This document shows, in pieces, positions 27,425 through 38,138 of a DNA stretch of 64,000 nt. This stretch comes from Ensifer sp. WSM1721. GTDB lineage: Bacteria; Pseudomonadota; Alphaproteobacteria; Rhizobiales; Rhizobiaceae. A model generated the notes under the pieces. It saw only the letters and a program-made list of their open reading frames with translations. It searched no databases and was not told where the DNA came from. The stretch spans positions 1-64,000 of the forward strand of contig NZ_CP165782.1 of NCBI RefSeq assembly GCF_000513895.2. The letters are read 5' to 3'. Each line of letters opens with the position of its first letter. Within the stretch, counting starts at the first letter, position 1. The translations under genes were made by a program, and so were the position numbers.

Positions 27425-27487
27425 ATGACGCTATCAAGTCCCTGGATTTTTCATCACGTAGGAGATAGGTCGGCCATTATGTATTGA
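27425..27487 (+). CDS. Possible 20-residue micro-protein or leader peptide
   Basis: The frame starts at ATG 27425, six bases after the perfect GGAGG core, and encodes MTLSSPWIFHHVGDRSAIMY. The stop codon TGA (27485-27487) overlaps the first bases of the terminator stem. No gene follows on the same strand, so it is not an attenuator of a downstream operon. The sequence shows no residue bias typical of amino-acid leaders and I do not recognise it. It could be a real micro-protein, a ribosome-dependent switch for the RNA, or coincidence. Confidence 0.35.
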   Translation: MTLSSPWIFHHVGDRSAIMY

Positions 27488-27524
27488 GCCCGCTTCCATT
27501 CCCAGGAAGGCGGGCTCTTATTTT
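27486..27524 (+). terminator. Strong intrinsic terminator of the small transcript
   Basis: GAGCCCGC(C)TTCC pairs with GGAAGGCGGGCTC around an ATTCCCA loop, with one bulged base, and is followed by TTATTTTG. It lies 320 bp after olsB, too far to be that gene's simple terminator. Confidence 0.85.
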
Positions 27525-27605
27525 GTTTGGAGTATGTGTGTCGTTACTGTACGGCCTTTAGGAGGAATGTTCAGCCGCGACGCGATTGCGTTCGGAAACG
27601 GGACA

Positions 27606-27711
27606 TCTACAGCGCCGTGCGTCTTTTCAGACGCACAAAGGACGCTGTAGCCCTTTGAGTTGCTGCATGTTTTGTCCTTAAATCGGGTACAATCTAAGGA
27701 AACATGCAGTA
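27606..27711 (-). repeat. RIME-type intergenic mosaic element, full copy
   Basis: Reverse-orientation copy of the element at 18431-18536: CTACAGCGCCGTGCG...GACGCTGTAG, linker CCCTTTGAGTTG, then CTGCATGTTTTGTCC...AAACATGCAG. It ends 10 bp from the tme stop codon and may end or stabilise the tme transcript. Confidence 0.8.
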
Positions 27712-27720
27712 AAACGGGAT

Positions 27721-30006
27721 TCAGGTGCCCGCATTATAGGCTGCGATCGCCGCCATGTTGACGAGATCGGAGTCCTTTGCCGACATGGAGGCGATCTGTA
27801 CCGACTTGTCGAGGCCGACGAGCAGCGGGCCGATAACCGTCGAGCCGCCCAGTTCCTGGAGCATCTTGGTCGAGATCGAAGCCGAGTGGAAGGCGGGCAT
27901 CACCAGGACATTGGCGGTGCCGGACAGCCGGCAGAATGGATACTGCTCCATCACCCGGTGATTGAGTGCCACGTCTGCAGCCATTTCGCCGTCATATTCG
28001 AAATCGACGCGGCGCTTGTCGAGGATCTTGACGGCCTCACGCACCCGCTCGGAGCGTTCACCGGAGGGGTGGCCGAAGGTGGAATAGGCGAGCATGGCCA
28101 CACGCGGCATGTAACCGAGCCGCTTTGCAAGACCGGCGGCCTCCTCGGCGATGTCGGCCAGCTCCTCGGCTGTCGGCATGTCGTGCACCGCCGTGTCGGC
28201 AACGAGCACCGTGCGGCCGCGGCAAAGCGCGATCGTCACGCCGATCACCCGATGGCCGGGCTTGGCGTCGATGCAGCGGCGAACGTCTTCAAGCGCCGTC
28301 GAATAGTTTCGCGTAAGGCCGGTCACCATGCCGTCGGCGTCGCCGAGCGCCACCATCGAGGCGGCGAAGTGGTTGCGGTCGTTGTTGATCAGCCGCTGCA
28401 CGTCGCGGTGCAGATAGCCTTTGCGCTGGAGCCGCGCATAGAGGTAATCCGTGTAGGCCGCCACGCGCTTCGAAAGCCGCGCATTGACGATCTGGATTCC
28501 GGGCCGGTCTAGGTCGATGCCCTCCTGCTCCGCAGTTTCGCGCATCTGCTCCTCGCGACCGAGCAGGATCGCCGTGCCGAGCTGCTGGTTGGCGTAGGCG
28601 ATGGCGGAGCGCATCATCTGCACTTCCTCGCCTTCGGCAAAGACGATGCGCTTCGGCTGGCGGCGGACGCGCTCGTAAATGCGCTGCAGCGTCGAGGCGA
28701 TCGGGTCGCGCCGTGCGGAAAGCTGCTGCCCATAGGCGTTGAGGTCCTCGATCGGCTTGCGGGCGACGCCGCTCTCCATCGCCGCCTTGGCGACGGCCAT
28801 CGGAATGGCCGATATGAGGCGCGGATCGAACGGAACCGGGATGATGTATTGCGGCCCGAAGCGCGGCCGGTTGCCCTGGTAGGCGGCGGCGACATCGTCC
28901 GGCACGTCCTCCTTCGCGAGGTTCGCGAGCGCTTCCGCCGCGGCGATTTTCATCGCGTCGTTGATCGTCGAGGCGCGCACGTCGAGAGCGCCGCGGAAGA
29001 TGTAGGGGAAGCCGAGAACGTTGTTCACCTGGTTCGGATAGTCCGAACGGCCGGTCGCGACGATCGCGTCGTCGCGGATTTGCGCGACCTCCTCAGGCGT
29101 GATTTCCGGATCCGGATTGGCCATGGCGAAGATGATCGGCTTCGGCGCCATGGAGCGCACCATGTCCGCGGAGAGGGCGCCCTTTGCCGAAAGCCCGAAG
29201 AACACGTCCGAGCCCTCCAGCGCCTCGGCGAGCGTCCGGCGCTCGGTCTCGACCGCGTGCGCGGACTTCCACTGGTTCATGCCTTCAGTGCGACCCGTGT
29301 AGATCACGCCCTTGGTGTCGCAGAGGATGACGTTTTCCGGGTTGAAGCCCATGGCCTTGATGAGCTCGACGCAGGCGATCGCCGCAGCACCCGCGCCGTT
29401 GCAGACGAGCTTCGTCGTCTTGAAGTCACGGCCCGTCAGCGTCAGCGCGTTGATGAGGCCAGCGGCCGCGATGATCGCGGTGCCGTGCTGGTCGTCATGG
29501 AAGACCGGGATGTCCATCACCTCGCGCAGCCGCTGCTCGATGATGAAGCAGTCCGGCGCCTTGATGTCCTCGAGATTGATGCCACCGAAGGAGGGACCGA
29601 GGAAGCGGACGCAATTGACGAATTCGTCGACATTCTCGGTGTCCACTTCGAGGTCGATCGAATCGACATCGGCAAAGCGCTTGAAAAGGACGGATTTGCC
29701 TTCCATCACCGGCTTGGAAGCGAGCGCGCCGAGGTTGCCGAGGCCGAGGATCGCGGTGCCGTTCGAGATCACCGCCACCATGTTGCCGCGCGAGGTGTAA
29801 TCGTAGGCCGTCGCCGGATCGTCGGCGATCGCTTTAACGGGAACGGCGACGCCGGGGGAATAGGCGAGCGACAGGTCGCGCTGCGTTGCCATCGGCTTCG
29901 TTGGCGAGATCTCCAGCTTTCCGGGACGACCCTGGGAGTGAAAATCGAGCGCCTCCTGCGCGGTGACGCTCGTCATCGTGCGGTCGGACTTGTCGGTAGC
30001 CGGCAT
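27721..30006 (-). CDS. tme: NADP-dependent malic enzyme with C-terminal phosphotransacetylase-like domain
   Basis: Decarboxylates malate to pyruvate with NAD(P)H production. The 761 residues comprise a malic domain (about 15-160, with YSPGVAVPV), an NAD(P)-binding domain (about 170-420, LVCNGAGAAAIACVELI), and a phosphotransacetylase-like domain (about 440-755) typical of the large proteobacterial enzymes. That last domain is regulatory rather than catalytic in Sinorhizobium. The neighbours olsB and mutS match the S. meliloti tme locus, favouring Tme over the NAD-preferring Dme needed for symbiotic nitrogen fixation. GAGGAAAC precedes the ATG. Confidence 0.9.
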   Translation of the reverse strand: MPATDKSDRTMTSVTAQEALDFHSQGRPGKLEISPTKPMATQRDLSLAYSPGVAVPVKAIADDPATAYDYTSRGNMVAVISNGTAILGLGNLGALASKPVMEGKSVLFKRFADVDSIDLEVDTENVDEFVNCVRFLGPSFGGINLEDIKAPDCFIIEQRLREVMDIPVFHDDQHGTAIIAAAGLINALTLTGRDFKTTKLVCNGAGAAAIACVELIKAMGFNPENVILCDTKGVIYTGRTEGMNQWKSAHAVETERRTLAEALEGSDVFFGLSAKGALSADMVRSMAPKPIIFAMANPDPEITPEEVAQIRDDAIVATGRSDYPNQVNNVLGFPYIFRGALDVRASTINDAMKIAAAEALANLAKEDVPDDVAAAYQGNRPRFGPQYIIPVPFDPRLISAIPMAVAKAAMESGVARKPIEDLNAYGQQLSARRDPIASTLQRIYERVRRQPKRIVFAEGEEVQMMRSAIAYANQQLGTAILLGREEQMRETAEQEGIDLDRPGIQIVNARLSKRVAAYTDYLYARLQRKGYLHRDVQRLINNDRNHFAASMVALGDADGMVTGLTRNYSTALEDVRRCIDAKPGHRVIGVTIALCRGRTVLVADTAVHDMPTAEELADIAEEAAGLAKRLGYMPRVAMLAYSTFGHPSGERSERVREAVKILDKRRVDFEYDGEMAADVALNHRVMEQYPFCRLSGTANVLVMPAFHSASISTKMLQELGGSTVIGPLLVGLDKSVQIASMSAKDSDLVNMAAIAAYNAGT

Positions 30007-30108
30007 GTTTCCTCAACCTCCTGTGGGCGACCCCTCCGGTCCGCCTCTTTGGTGTTGTCGTCTATAAATGCTTGCGGATAGTGTGACATCTCTTTTTTTG
30101 GAACAATC

Positions 30109-32859
30109 ATGAATTTCCTGATGGATGCATCGAACCCCACGGGCGACGTCCTTTCCGTGTCCGACCTCGCCAGCGAGGTGAGCCGCTCCGCCGCCACGCC
30201 GATGATGGAGCAGTTCATCGAGATCAAGGCGAACAACCCGGATTCGCTGCTGTTCTACCGCATGGGCGATTTCTACGAGTTGTTTTTCCAGGACGCGGTC
30301 GAAGCCTCGCGCGCCCTCGGGATCACGCTGACGAAGCGCGGCCAGCACTTAGGCCAGGAAATCCCGATGTGCGGCGTGCCGGTCCATGCCGCCGACGACT
30401 ATCTGCAGAAGCTGATTGCGCTCGGCTTCCGGGTCGCCGTCTGCGAGCAGGTGGAAGATCCGGCGGAAGCCAAGAAGCGCGGCAGCAAGTCGGTCGTGCG
30501 CCGCGACGTCGTGCGCCTGGTGACGCCGGGGACGATCACCGAGGACAAGCTGCTTTCACCCTCGGAATCCAACTATCTGATGGCGCTCGCACGCATCCGC
30601 AGCAGCGGTTCCGAACCTGGCTACGCCCTTGCCTGGATCGACATTTCGACCGGCATCTTCCGTCTCGCCGAGACGGCGCAGAACCGTCTGCTTGCCGACA
30701 TATTGCGGATAGAGCCGCGCGAGCTGATCCTGCCCGACACCGTCTTCCACGAGCCGGAGTTGCGGCCGGTCTTCGACGTGCTCGGCCGCGTCGCCGTACC
30801 GCAACCCGCCGTCCTCTTCGACAGCGCGACGGCGGAGGGACGCATTTGCCGCTATTACGGCGTGAAGACGCTCGACGGCTTCGGCAGCTTCTCGCGCGCC
30901 GAGCTTGCAGCCGCTTCCGCCGCGATCTCTTACGTCGAGAAGACACAGCTTCAGGAGCGTCCGGCGCTAGGCACTCCCGAACGGGAAAGCGTCGCCTCGA
31001 CGCTCTTCATCGATCCGGCGACCCGCGCCAATCTGGAATTGGTCAAGACGCTCTCCGGCTCCCGCGAAGGAAGCCTGCTGAGAGCCCTCGACCGCACCGT
31101 CACCAGCGGCGGCGCCCGGCTTCTTGCCGAGCGGCTGATGTCGCCGTTGACCGACCCCGAGCGAATTAACGAACGGCTCGATTCCATCGAGATCCTGATC
31201 GACCAGCCGAGCTTTGCGGCGGACGTCCGCGATGCGCTCCGGCGTGCACCGGATATGCCGCGCGCCCTGTCGCGGCTGGCGCTTGGCCGCGGCGGCCCCC
31301 GCGACCTCGGCGCGATCCAGGCGGGCTTGCGCGCATCGGCGGCAATCTCGGCGCTGCTTTCGAGCGCGCCTCTTTCGGCGGAATTGACCGAAGCGCGGGA
31401 CGCGATCGCCGCCTTGCCGGCTGATTTGCTCGTGCGCCTCGATTCGACGCTTGCCGAGGAACTGCCGTTTCTGAAGCGCGACGGCGGCTTCCTGCGCGAG
31501 GGAGCGAGCGCCGAGCTTGACGAGATGCGGGCGCTGCGCGACCAGTCGCGCCGCGTGATCGCCGGCCTGCAGCTCCAATATTGCGAAGAGACCGGTATCA
31601 AGTCGCTGAAGATCAAACATAACAATGTGCTCGGCTATTTCATCGAGGTGACCGCCGGCAATGCCGGCGCGATGACCGACACGGATGCCGGCCGAGCCCG
31701 TTTCATCCATCGCCAGACTATGGCGAACGCCATGCGCTTCACCACGACCGAGCTCGCCGAACTCGAGACCAAGATCGCCAATGCCGCCGACCGGGCGCTG
31801 GCGATCGAGCTCCAGGCCTTCGAGGCGATGACGCGCGAGGTGGTCGCCAATGCCGAGGCGATAAAGGCGGCAGCGCTTGCGCTTGCGACCTTCGACGTCT
31901 CGGCCGGTCTCGCCGTCCTTGCCGAGGAGCAAAATTATGCGCGCCCCGTCGTCGATCACTCGCGGATGTTCGCCATCGAAGGCGGGCGCCACCCGGTCGT
32001 CGAGCAGGCGCTGAGGCGCCAGGCGGCCAATCCCTTCGTCGCCAATGGCTGCGACCTGTCGCCTCCGGTTGGTCAGGACGGCGGCTCGATCTGGTTGCTC
32101 ACCGGCCCGAATATGGGCGGCAAGTCGACCTTCCTGCGCCAGAACGCGCTGATCGCGATCATGGCGCAGATGGGCTCCTTCGTGCCGGCCGCCGCCGCGC
32201 ATATCGGCGTCGTCGACCGGCTCTTCTCGCGCGTCGGCGCTTCGGACGATTTGGCGCGCGGCCGCTCGACCTTCATGGTCGAGATGGTCGAGACGGCGGC
32301 GATCCTCAACCAGGCGACCGACCGCTCGCTGGTGATCCTCGACGAGATCGGCCGCGGCACGGCGACCTTCGACGGTCTGTCGATCGCCTGGGCGGCGGTC
32401 GAGCATCTGCACGAGGTCAATCGCTGCCGCGGTCTCTTCGCCACGCATTTCCATGAATTGACGGTGCTTTCGGAAAAGCTCGGCCGACTCTCCAACGCGA
32501 CGATGCGGGTGAAGGAATGGGACGGCGACGTGATCTTCCTGCACGAGGTCGGTCCTGGCGCCGCCGACCGCTCCTACGGCATTCAGGTCGCCCGTCTTGC
32601 CGGCCTGCCCGCTTCGGTTGTTGCGCGCGCGAAGGACGTGCTCGCCAAGCTCGAGGATGCCGACCGCAAGAACCCGGCCAGCCAGCTCATCGACGACCTG
32701 CCGCTCTTCCAGGTCGCGGTCAGGCGCGAGGAGGCGGCGAGGGCATCCGGGCCCTCAAAGGTCGAGGAGGCGCTGAAGGCCCTGAACCCGGACGACATGA
32801 CGCCGCGCGAGGCGCTGGAGGCTCTCTATGCGCTGAAGAAGGAAGCTGCGAGCCGCTGA
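30109..32859 (+). CDS. mutS: DNA mismatch repair protein MutS
   Basis: Recognises mismatches and small loops and recruits MutL. The 916-residue protein has the mismatch-binding domain with the Phe-x-Glu motif ([20 protein letters not shown]), connector and clamp domains, and the C-terminal ABC-type ATPase with P-loop GPNMGGKST at 666-674, the [13 protein letters not shown] signature and Walker [16 protein letters not shown]. The first about 30 residues are not conserved, and a second ATG five codons in is an alternative start. Divergent from tme with only 102 bp between them. Confidence 0.98.
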   Translation: MNFLMDASNPTGDVLSVSDLASEVSRSAATPMMEQFIEIKANNPDSLLFYRMGDFYELFFQDAVEASRALGITLTKRGQHLGQEIPMCGVPVHAADDYLQKLIALGFRVAVCEQVEDPAEAKKRGSKSVVRRDVVRLVTPGTITEDKLLSPSESNYLMALARIRSSGSEPGYALAWIDISTGIFRLAETAQNRLLADILRIEPRELILPDTVFHEPELRPVFDVLGRVAVPQPAVLFDSATAEGRICRYYGVKTLDGFGSFSRAELAAASAAISYVEKTQLQERPALGTPERESVASTLFIDPATRANLELVKTLSGSREGSLLRALDRTVTSGGARLLAERLMSPLTDPERINERLDSIEILIDQPSFAADVRDALRRAPDMPRALSRLALGRGGPRDLGAIQAGLRASAAISALLSSAPLSAELTEARDAIAALPADLLVRLDSTLAEELPFLKRDGGFLREGASAELDEMRALRDQSRRVIAGLQLQYCEETGIKSLKIKHNNVLGYFIEVTAGNAGAMTDTDAGRARFIHRQTMANAMRFTTTELAELETKIANAADRALAIELQAFEAMTREVVANAEAIKAAALALATFDVSAGLAVLAEEQNYARPVVDHSRMFAIEGGRHPVVEQALRRQAANPFVANGCDLSPPVGQDGGSIWLLTGPNMGGKSTFLRQNALIAIMAQMGSFVPAAAAHIGVVDRLFSRVGASDDLARGRSTFMVEMVETAAILNQATDRSLVILDEIGRGTATFDGLSIAWAAVEHLHEVNRCRGLFATHFHELTVLSEKLGRLSNATMRVKEWDGDVIFLHEVGPGAADRSYGIQVARLAGLPASVVARAKDVLAKLEDADRKNPASQLIDDLPLFQVAVRREEAARASGPSKVEEALKALNPDDMTPREALEALYALKKEAASR

Positions 32860-32927
32860 GGCCGCCGCCTGTCAGCACTGTCCGATCTGCTCGATTTTCC
32901 CCTGTCATCCGGTGGGCAAAAACGTTA

Positions 32928-33133
32928 TACAGCGCCGCGTGCCTTTCAATCCGGCACCCGAGATCACGATGATCTTTGGGTCGACTCGACCCAAATGATA
33001 AACGTGATCGATTTAAGGACGTTGGAGCGGGATGTAGGCGGAAAACCGCTTCACACTTTTCCTCATCCCGCTCTAGTAATTGAAATGCTGCATGATTCCG
33101 GCCTGGTGAGATTCCGATCCGAATGACATGCAG
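32928..33133. repeat. Composite repeat: second mosaic element nested in a diverged RIME copy
   Basis: RIME-like halves lie at 32928-32957 (TACAGCGCCGCGTGCC...) and about 33084-33133 (AATGCTGCATGATTCC...GACATGCAG). Between them, 32958-33077 is a full GCGGGATG-family element (GATCACGATGATC...AACGTGATCGATTT, then GAGCGGGATG...CATCCCGCTCTAG). The simplest reading is insertion of one element into the other. An ATG in the right half (33123) is in frame with glnD but lies in the repeat. Confidence 0.6.
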
Positions 33134-33158
33134 AAGCGCTTGGCAGGAGCGCTTTGAG

Positions 33159-36056
33159 ATGCAGCGGACCACACAATCAGTCGGACAGGACGCCCTTCGG
33201 CACTTCATGGCCAGACACGAACCTTCCTTTCCCGAAATTCTCGACATCGCGGGCCTCCGGGCGAAGTGCGATTTCATCGCCTCCGCCCACGCCGAGCAGC
33301 GCGAACCGATGCGCCGTGCTTTGCTCGCCGCCTTCAAAGAGGCGAATGTGGCGGGCCGCGCCAAGGCGCGCGAACTGCTTGGCGCCGACGGCGCGGGGAT
33401 AAAATGTGCAGAGCGTATATCCTGGCTGCAGGATCAACTCATCACGGTGCTGCACGACTTCGTGCTGAACCAGGTGTTCGATGCGGCCAATGCGCCGGAA
33501 GCCGCCCGTATAGCCGTGACCGCCGTCGGCGGCTATGGTCGCGGCACGCTCGCGCCGGGCTCGGACATCGACCTCCTCTTCCTGCTGCCGGCAAAGAAGG
33601 CGGTCTGGGCGGAGCCGGCAATCGAGTTCATGCTCTATATCCTTTGGGATCTGGGCTTCAAGGTCGGCCACGCGACACGGACGATCGAGGAATGCATCCG
33701 GCTGTCGCGCGCCGATATGACGATCCGCACGGCGATTCTCGAATGCCGTTACATCTGCGGCTCCGGGACCCTGGCGAGCGAGCTGGAAGCGCGCTTCGAC
33801 CGCGAGATCGTCCGCAACACCGGTCCCGATTTCATCGCTGCCAAGCTCGCCGAGCGGGACGAGCGCCATCGCAAGGCGGGCGACACACGCTACCTCGTCG
33901 AGCCGAATATCAAGGAAGGCAAGGGGGGCTTGCGTGACCTGCACACGCTGTTCTGGATCGCCAAATATTTCTACCGGGTCAAGGACCCGGCCGACCTCGT
34001 GAAGCTCGGCGTCCTTTCGAAGCAGGAATACAAACTTTTCCAGAAGTCGGAGGATTTCCTCTGGGCAGTGCGCTGCCACATGCATTTCTTGACCGGCAAG
34101 GCGGAGGAACGGCTTTCCTTCGACATCCAGCGCGAGATCGCCGAAGCGCTCGGCTATCACGACCATCCCGGCCTCTCGGCCGTCGAACGCTTCATGAAGC
34201 ATTACTTCCTCGTCGCAAAGGACGTCGGTGATCTCACCCGCATCTTCTGCGCGGCGCTCGAGGACCAGCAGGCCAAGGACGCGCCGGGAATCTCTGGCGT
34301 CTTCAGCCGCTTCCGGAACCGCACCCGGAAGATCGCCGGCACGCTCGACTTCGTCGACGATGGCGGGCGCATCGCACTCGAAAGTCCGGACGTCTTCAGA
34401 CGCGACCCGGTCAATCTGCTTCGCCTGTTTCATATCGCCGACATCAACAGCCTGGAGTTCCATCCGGCCGCGCTGAAGCAGGTAACGCGCTCGCTGAGCC
34501 TGATCACGCCGCACTTGCGCGAAAACGAGGAGGCCAACCGGCTCTTCCTCTCGATTCTCACCTCGCGGCGCAATCCAGAGCTGATCCTCAGACGCATGAA
34601 TGAATCCGGCGTTCTCGGACGGTTCATTCCGGATTTCGGCAAGATCGTCTCGATGATGCAGTTCAACATGTACCACCACTACACGGTGGACGAGCATCTC
34701 CTGCGCACCGTCGACGTCCTCTCGCGGATCGAGCGGGGCCTGGAGGAGGAGGCGCATCCACTGACGGCGATGCTGATGCCGGGCATCGAGGATCGCGAAG
34801 CGCTCTACGTCGCCGTGCTGCTGCACGATATCGCCAAAGGCCGTCCGGAGGATCATTCGGTCGCCGGCGCAAAGGTCGCCCGCAAGCTTTGCCCGCGCCT
34901 GGGGCTTTCGCCGAAGCAGACGGAAACGGTGGTCTGGCTGGTCGAGGAACACCTGGTGATGTCGATGGTGGCGCAGACCCGCGACTTGAACGACCGCAAG
35001 ACCATCGTCGACTTCGCCGAGCACGTGCAATCGCTCGAACGGCTGAAGATGCTGCTCATCCTGACGGTCTGCGACATCCGCGCCGTCGGCCCAGGTGTCT
35101 GGAACGGCTGGAAGGGGCAGTTGCTGCGCACGCTCTATTACGAGACCGAGCTTCTGCTCTCGGGCGGCTTCTCGGAACTGTCGCGCAAGGAGCGCGCCAA
35201 GCACGCCGCTCATATGCTGGAGGAGGCGCTCAAAGACTGGCCGCGCAAGGAGCGGGAGGCCTATGTGCGGCTGCATTATCAGCCTTACCTGCTGACGGTA
35301 GCGGTCGAGGATCAGGTCCGGCACGCCGAGTTCATTCGCGAGGCGGATCGCGCCGGCAAGACCTTGGCGACGATGGTCCGCACCCACCATTTCCACGCCA
35401 TCACCGAGATCACGGTGCTTTCGCCGGACCATCCGCGCCTGCTGACAGTCATCGCCGGCGCCTGCGCCGCAGCGGGCGCCAACATCGTCGATGCGCAAAT
35501 CCACACCACCGCCGACGGCCGGGCGCTGGATACGATCCTCGTCAACCGCGAGTTCTCGGTCGACGAGGACGAGATGCGCCGGGCCGCAAGCATCGGCAGG
35601 CTGATTGAGGACGTGCTTTCCGGCCGCAAGCGGCTACCGGAGGTGATTGCCAGCCGAACCCGGGTGAAGAAGCGCAGCAAGGCCTTCACCGTGACGCCGG
35701 AGGTGACGATCAGCAACACGCTGTCTAACAAGTTCACCGTGATCGAAGTCGAAGGCCTCGACCGGACCGGCCTGCTTTCCGAGATCACCGCGGTGCTTTC
35801 CGACCTCTCTCTCGATATCGCCTCGGCCCATATCACCACCTTCGGCGAGAAGGTGATCGACACCTTCTATGTGACCGACCTGGTCGGAGCGAAGATCACC
35901 AACGAGAACCGGCAGGTAAACATTGCCGCGCGCCTGAAGGCGGTGTTGGCCGGCGAGGTCGACGAGGTGCGCGAGCGCATGCCCTCCGGCATCATCGCCC
36001 CGGTTCCAGCGCCGCGGACATCGCACGGCGCCAAGACGACAAAAGCCGAAACATGA
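33159..36056 (+). CDS. glnD: PII uridylyltransferase / uridylyl-removing enzyme GlnD
   Basis: Senses glutamine and uridylylates or deuridylylates PII proteins, controlling nitrogen assimilation. The domains are a nucleotidyltransferase ([19 protein letters not shown] at about 124-142), the GlnD adenylyltransferase-like helical region, an HD hydrolase ([12 protein letters not shown], about 556-567) and two C-terminal ACT domains (about 745-820 and 855-930). I chose the ATG at 33159 because AGGAG precedes it; 33123 lies in a repeat, and 33207 (MARHE) gives 949 residues, the length known for S. meliloti GlnD, so it is a serious alternative. Overlaps murJ by 4 bp. Confidence 0.95.
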   Translation: MQRTTQSVGQDALRHFMARHEPSFPEILDIAGLRAKCDFIASAHAEQREPMRRALLAAFKEANVAGRAKARELLGADGAGIKCAERISWLQDQLITVLHDFVLNQVFDAANAPEAARIAVTAVGGYGRGTLAPGSDIDLLFLLPAKKAVWAEPAIEFMLYILWDLGFKVGHATRTIEECIRLSRADMTIRTAILECRYICGSGTLASELEARFDREIVRNTGPDFIAAKLAERDERHRKAGDTRYLVEPNIKEGKGGLRDLHTLFWIAKYFYRVKDPADLVKLGVLSKQEYKLFQKSEDFLWAVRCHMHFLTGKAEERLSFDIQREIAEALGYHDHPGLSAVERFMKHYFLVAKDVGDLTRIFCAALEDQQAKDAPGISGVFSRFRNRTRKIAGTLDFVDDGGRIALESPDVFRRDPVNLLRLFHIADINSLEFHPAALKQVTRSLSLITPHLRENEEANRLFLSILTSRRNPELILRRMNESGVLGRFIPDFGKIVSMMQFNMYHHYTVDEHLLRTVDVLSRIERGLEEEAHPLTAMLMPGIEDREALYVAVLLHDIAKGRPEDHSVAGAKVARKLCPRLGLSPKQTETVVWLVEEHLVMSMVAQTRDLNDRKTIVDFAEHVQSLERLKMLLILTVCDIRAVGPGVWNGWKGQLLRTLYYETELLLSGGFSELSRKERAKHAAHMLEEALKDWPRKEREAYVRLHYQPYLLTVAVEDQVRHAEFIREADRAGKTLATMVRTHHFHAITEITVLSPDHPRLLTVIAGACAAAGANIVDAQIHTTADGRALDTILVNREFSVDEDEMRRAASIGRLIEDVLSGRKRLPEVIASRTRVKKRSKAFTVTPEVTISNTLSNKFTVIEVEGLDRTGLLSEITAVLSDLSLDIASAHITTFGEKVIDTFYVTDLVGAKITNENRQVNIAARLKAVLAGEVDEVRERMPSGIIAPVPAPRTSHGAKTTKAET

Positions 36057-37660
36057 GTCTCGTCAAGAAATTCGCCACCGTCGGCGGCGCGACGCTCGGC
36101 AGCCGTGTTTTCGGTTTCATCCGGGAAACCTTCATGGCGGCCGCACTTGGCACCGGGCCGGTGGCCGACGCCTTCAACACCGCCTTCCGCCTGCCGAACA
36201 CCTTTCGCCGGCTCTTCGCCGAAGGCGCCTTCAATTCGGCCTTCGTTCCGCTCTTCGCCAAGGAGATCGAGGCGCGCGGCATGGATGGGGCCCGCCGCTT
36301 CTCGGAAGAGGTCTTCGGCGTGCTCTTCACCGTCCTCCTTCTTCTGACGATCGGCATGGAACTGGCGATGCCCTTCATCGTCAGGGAACTGATCGCCCCC
36401 GGTTTCGCCGACGATCCCGCGAAATTCGCAAGCACCGTGATCTTCGCGACGATCATGTTCCCCTACCTCGCCTGCATGTCGCTGGCGGCGATGATGGCGG
36501 GCATGCTCAATTCGCTGCATCGCTACTTCGCGGCAGCGATCGCTCCGGTCTTCCTGAACATCATTCTGATCGGCGTACTGGCCTATGCCTGGCTGAGCGG
36601 CCAGGATGCCGTTGCCGTCGGCTACGACCTCTCCTGGGGCGTGCTGGCCGCAGGGTTGGTGCAGCTCGCGATCGTCTGGTTCGCCGTGCGCAACGCCGGA
36701 ATCAGGATCGGCTTCCGTCGCCCGCGGCTGACGGCGAACGTCAAACGGCTGCTGGTGCTGGCGCTGCCGGCGGCGATCACCGGCGGCATCACCCAGATCA
36801 ACCTCCTGATCAACACCAACATCGCCTCGGCCAAGGAGGGAGCGGTCTCCTCGCTCGTCTATGCCGACCGCATCTACCAGCTTCCGCTCGGCGTCGTCGG
36901 CATTGCGGTCGCGACCGTGCTTCTGCCGGAGCTCGCGCGCGCGTTGCGTGCCGGCAACCTCAATGAGGCGGGGAACCTGCAGAACCGCTCCGTCGAGTTC
37001 ACGCTGTTCCTGACGCTGCCTGCGGCGGCGGCACTCCTTGTCATGTCCGAGCCGATCGTCCGGCTCCTCTTCGAACGCGGCAAGTTCTCGCCGGAGTCCA
37101 CCGTCGTCGTCGGCCAAATCCTGGCGATCTACGGTCTCGGGCTGCCGGCATTCGTGCTGATCAAGGCCTTCATTCCGGGCTTCTTCGCGCGCGAGGACAC
37201 CCGCACGCCGATGGTATTCGCCGGCATTTCCGTGGCTGTGAACGTCTCCCTTGCGCTGGCGTTGTTTCCCTCGCTTGCCGCAAGCGGCATCGCCACCGCC
37301 GAGATCGTCGCCGGCTGGGTGAATGCGCTCCTTCTCTTTGTGACGCTTGTCTGGCGGGGCCATTGGGGGCGCGACATCCCCTTGCTCACGCGGATCCCGC
37401 GCCTCGTCATCGCGGCTGCGATCATGGCGATCGCGTTGCATTTCGCTGTTCAATGGCTGGCATTTCCGCTTTCCTCGGCCGCACCGCTCGCAATGCGTGC
37501 CGTCGCTCTGTGCGGGCTCATCGCCGCGGCGATGGTGATCTATTTCGCACTCGCCTTCGGCCTCGGCGGCGCCAGCCTGGCGATGATCCGCCGCAATCTG
37601 AAGCGCAAGGCCGCGTCGGTGGCTGAACCCGCCTCGGGCGATGGGGCGGACGCGCCATGA
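36053..37660 (+). CDS. murJ: Lipid II flippase MurJ (MviN)
   Basis: Moves lipid-linked peptidoglycan precursors across the inner membrane. The 535-residue MOP-superfamily protein has about 14 hydrophobic helices and the family features [20 protein letters not shown] near the start, [22 protein letters not shown] and the central Arg/Lys-containing segments. The tail (about 515-535) is polar. Its ATG overlaps the glnD stop and its stop overlaps the next VOC gene, giving a coupled glnD-murJ-VOC unit. Confidence 0.96.
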   Translation: MSLVKKFATVGGATLGSRVFGFIRETFMAAALGTGPVADAFNTAFRLPNTFRRLFAEGAFNSAFVPLFAKEIEARGMDGARRFSEEVFGVLFTVLLLLTIGMELAMPFIVRELIAPGFADDPAKFASTVIFATIMFPYLACMSLAAMMAGMLNSLHRYFAAAIAPVFLNIILIGVLAYAWLSGQDAVAVGYDLSWGVLAAGLVQLAIVWFAVRNAGIRIGFRRPRLTANVKRLLVLALPAAITGGITQINLLINTNIASAKEGAVSSLVYADRIYQLPLGVVGIAVATVLLPELARALRAGNLNEAGNLQNRSVEFTLFLTLPAAAALLVMSEPIVRLLFERGKFSPESTVVVGQILAIYGLGLPAFVLIKAFIPGFFAREDTRTPMVFAGISVAVNVSLALALFPSLAASGIATAEIVAGWVNALLLFVTLVWRGHWGRDIPLLTRIPRLVIAAAIMAIALHFAVQWLAFPLSSAAPLAMRAVALCGLIAAAMVIYFALAFGLGGASLAMIRRNLKRKAASVAEPASGDGADAP

Positions 37661-38046
37661 AGCAGATCATCGCCCATGTGGCCCTCGTCGTGTCGGACTA
37701 CGACGCGGCCATCGCCTTCTTCTGCGGCAGGCTCGGTTTCGATCTGGTCGAGGACACGGAACTCGGCGACGGCAAGCGCTGGGTGCTGGTTCGTCCGAAA
37801 GGCGCGACGGAAACCGCCCTTCTGCTCGCCAAGGCCGACGGCGAACGCCAGCGGGCCGCCATCGGCAACCAGACCGGCGGGCGGGTCGGCTTCTTTCTCT
37901 TCACCGACGATTTCTCACGCGACCATGCGGCGATACTTGCCGCGGGCGTCGCGTTTCTCGAAGAGCCGCGCCACGAGGCCTATGGGACGGTCGCCGTCTT
38001 CGCCGATCCCTTCGGCAACCGCTGGGACCTGCTGCAACCGGCTTGA
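37657..38046 (+). CDS. VOC superfamily (glyoxalase-like) protein
   Basis: A 129-residue single-module VOC protein. IIAHVALVVSDYDAAIAFFC carries the first His ligand position, the Glu in VEDTEL starts the second strand, and the C-terminal GTVAVFADPFGNRWDLLQP provides the last motif. Function unknown; the family includes lactoylglutathione lyases and antibiotic-binding proteins. It overlaps murJ by 4 bp, so expression is coupled to an essential cell-wall gene, which may be only positional. Confidence 0.87.
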   Translation: MKQIIAHVALVVSDYDAAIAFFCGRLGFDLVEDTELGDGKRWVLVRPKGATETALLLAKADGERQRAAIGNQTGGRVGFFLFTDDFSRDHAAILAAGVAFLEEPRHEAYGTVAVFADPFGNRWDLLQPA

Positions 38047-38138
38047 TCCATGCCTCTTGATTGCATCTGCCCCGCCGTGCATAAGCGCGGCGGACATCAA
38101 CTGGAGCCGGGCCCTCCACAAGCCCGATTGGGAACGAC

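Larger units (their letters stand above)
27330..27524 (+). ncRNA. Candidate small RNA or micro-protein mRNA between olsB and tme
   Basis: The interval is unusually A/T-rich for this genome and ends in an excellent intrinsic terminator although no ordinary gene precedes it. Inside are GGAGGG (27414-27419) and a 20-codon frame. AGGGA (27416-27420) can pair with TCCCT (27439-27443), hiding the ribosome-binding site, and GCCGAC (27407-27412) with GTCGGC (27469-27474). The 5' end is a guess from the CtrA box. The rest of 27163-27720 holds only a RIME copy on its right side. Confidence 0.5.

Noticed and set aside
30967..32544. A 525-codon minus-strand frame inside mutS
   Set aside because: Antisense shadow; composition is that of a complementary-strand artefact and MutS motifs on the plus strand are intact.
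33123..33158. Earliest in-frame ATG for glnD at 33123
   Set aside because: It lies in the right half of a repeat element and has no ribosome-binding site; starts at 33159 or 33207 fit better.
33177..35504. A 775-codon open frame on the minus strand opposite glnD
   Set aside because: It is the mirror of a strongly coding plus-strand gene in GC-rich DNA; its translation is Arg/Asp/His-rich with no recognisable domain, whereas GlnD shows all expected motifs.
35867..37453. A 528-codon minus-strand frame across murJ
   Set aside because: Extremely Arg/Glu/His/Gly-rich translation typical of the complement of a hydrophobic membrane protein gene; no domain.
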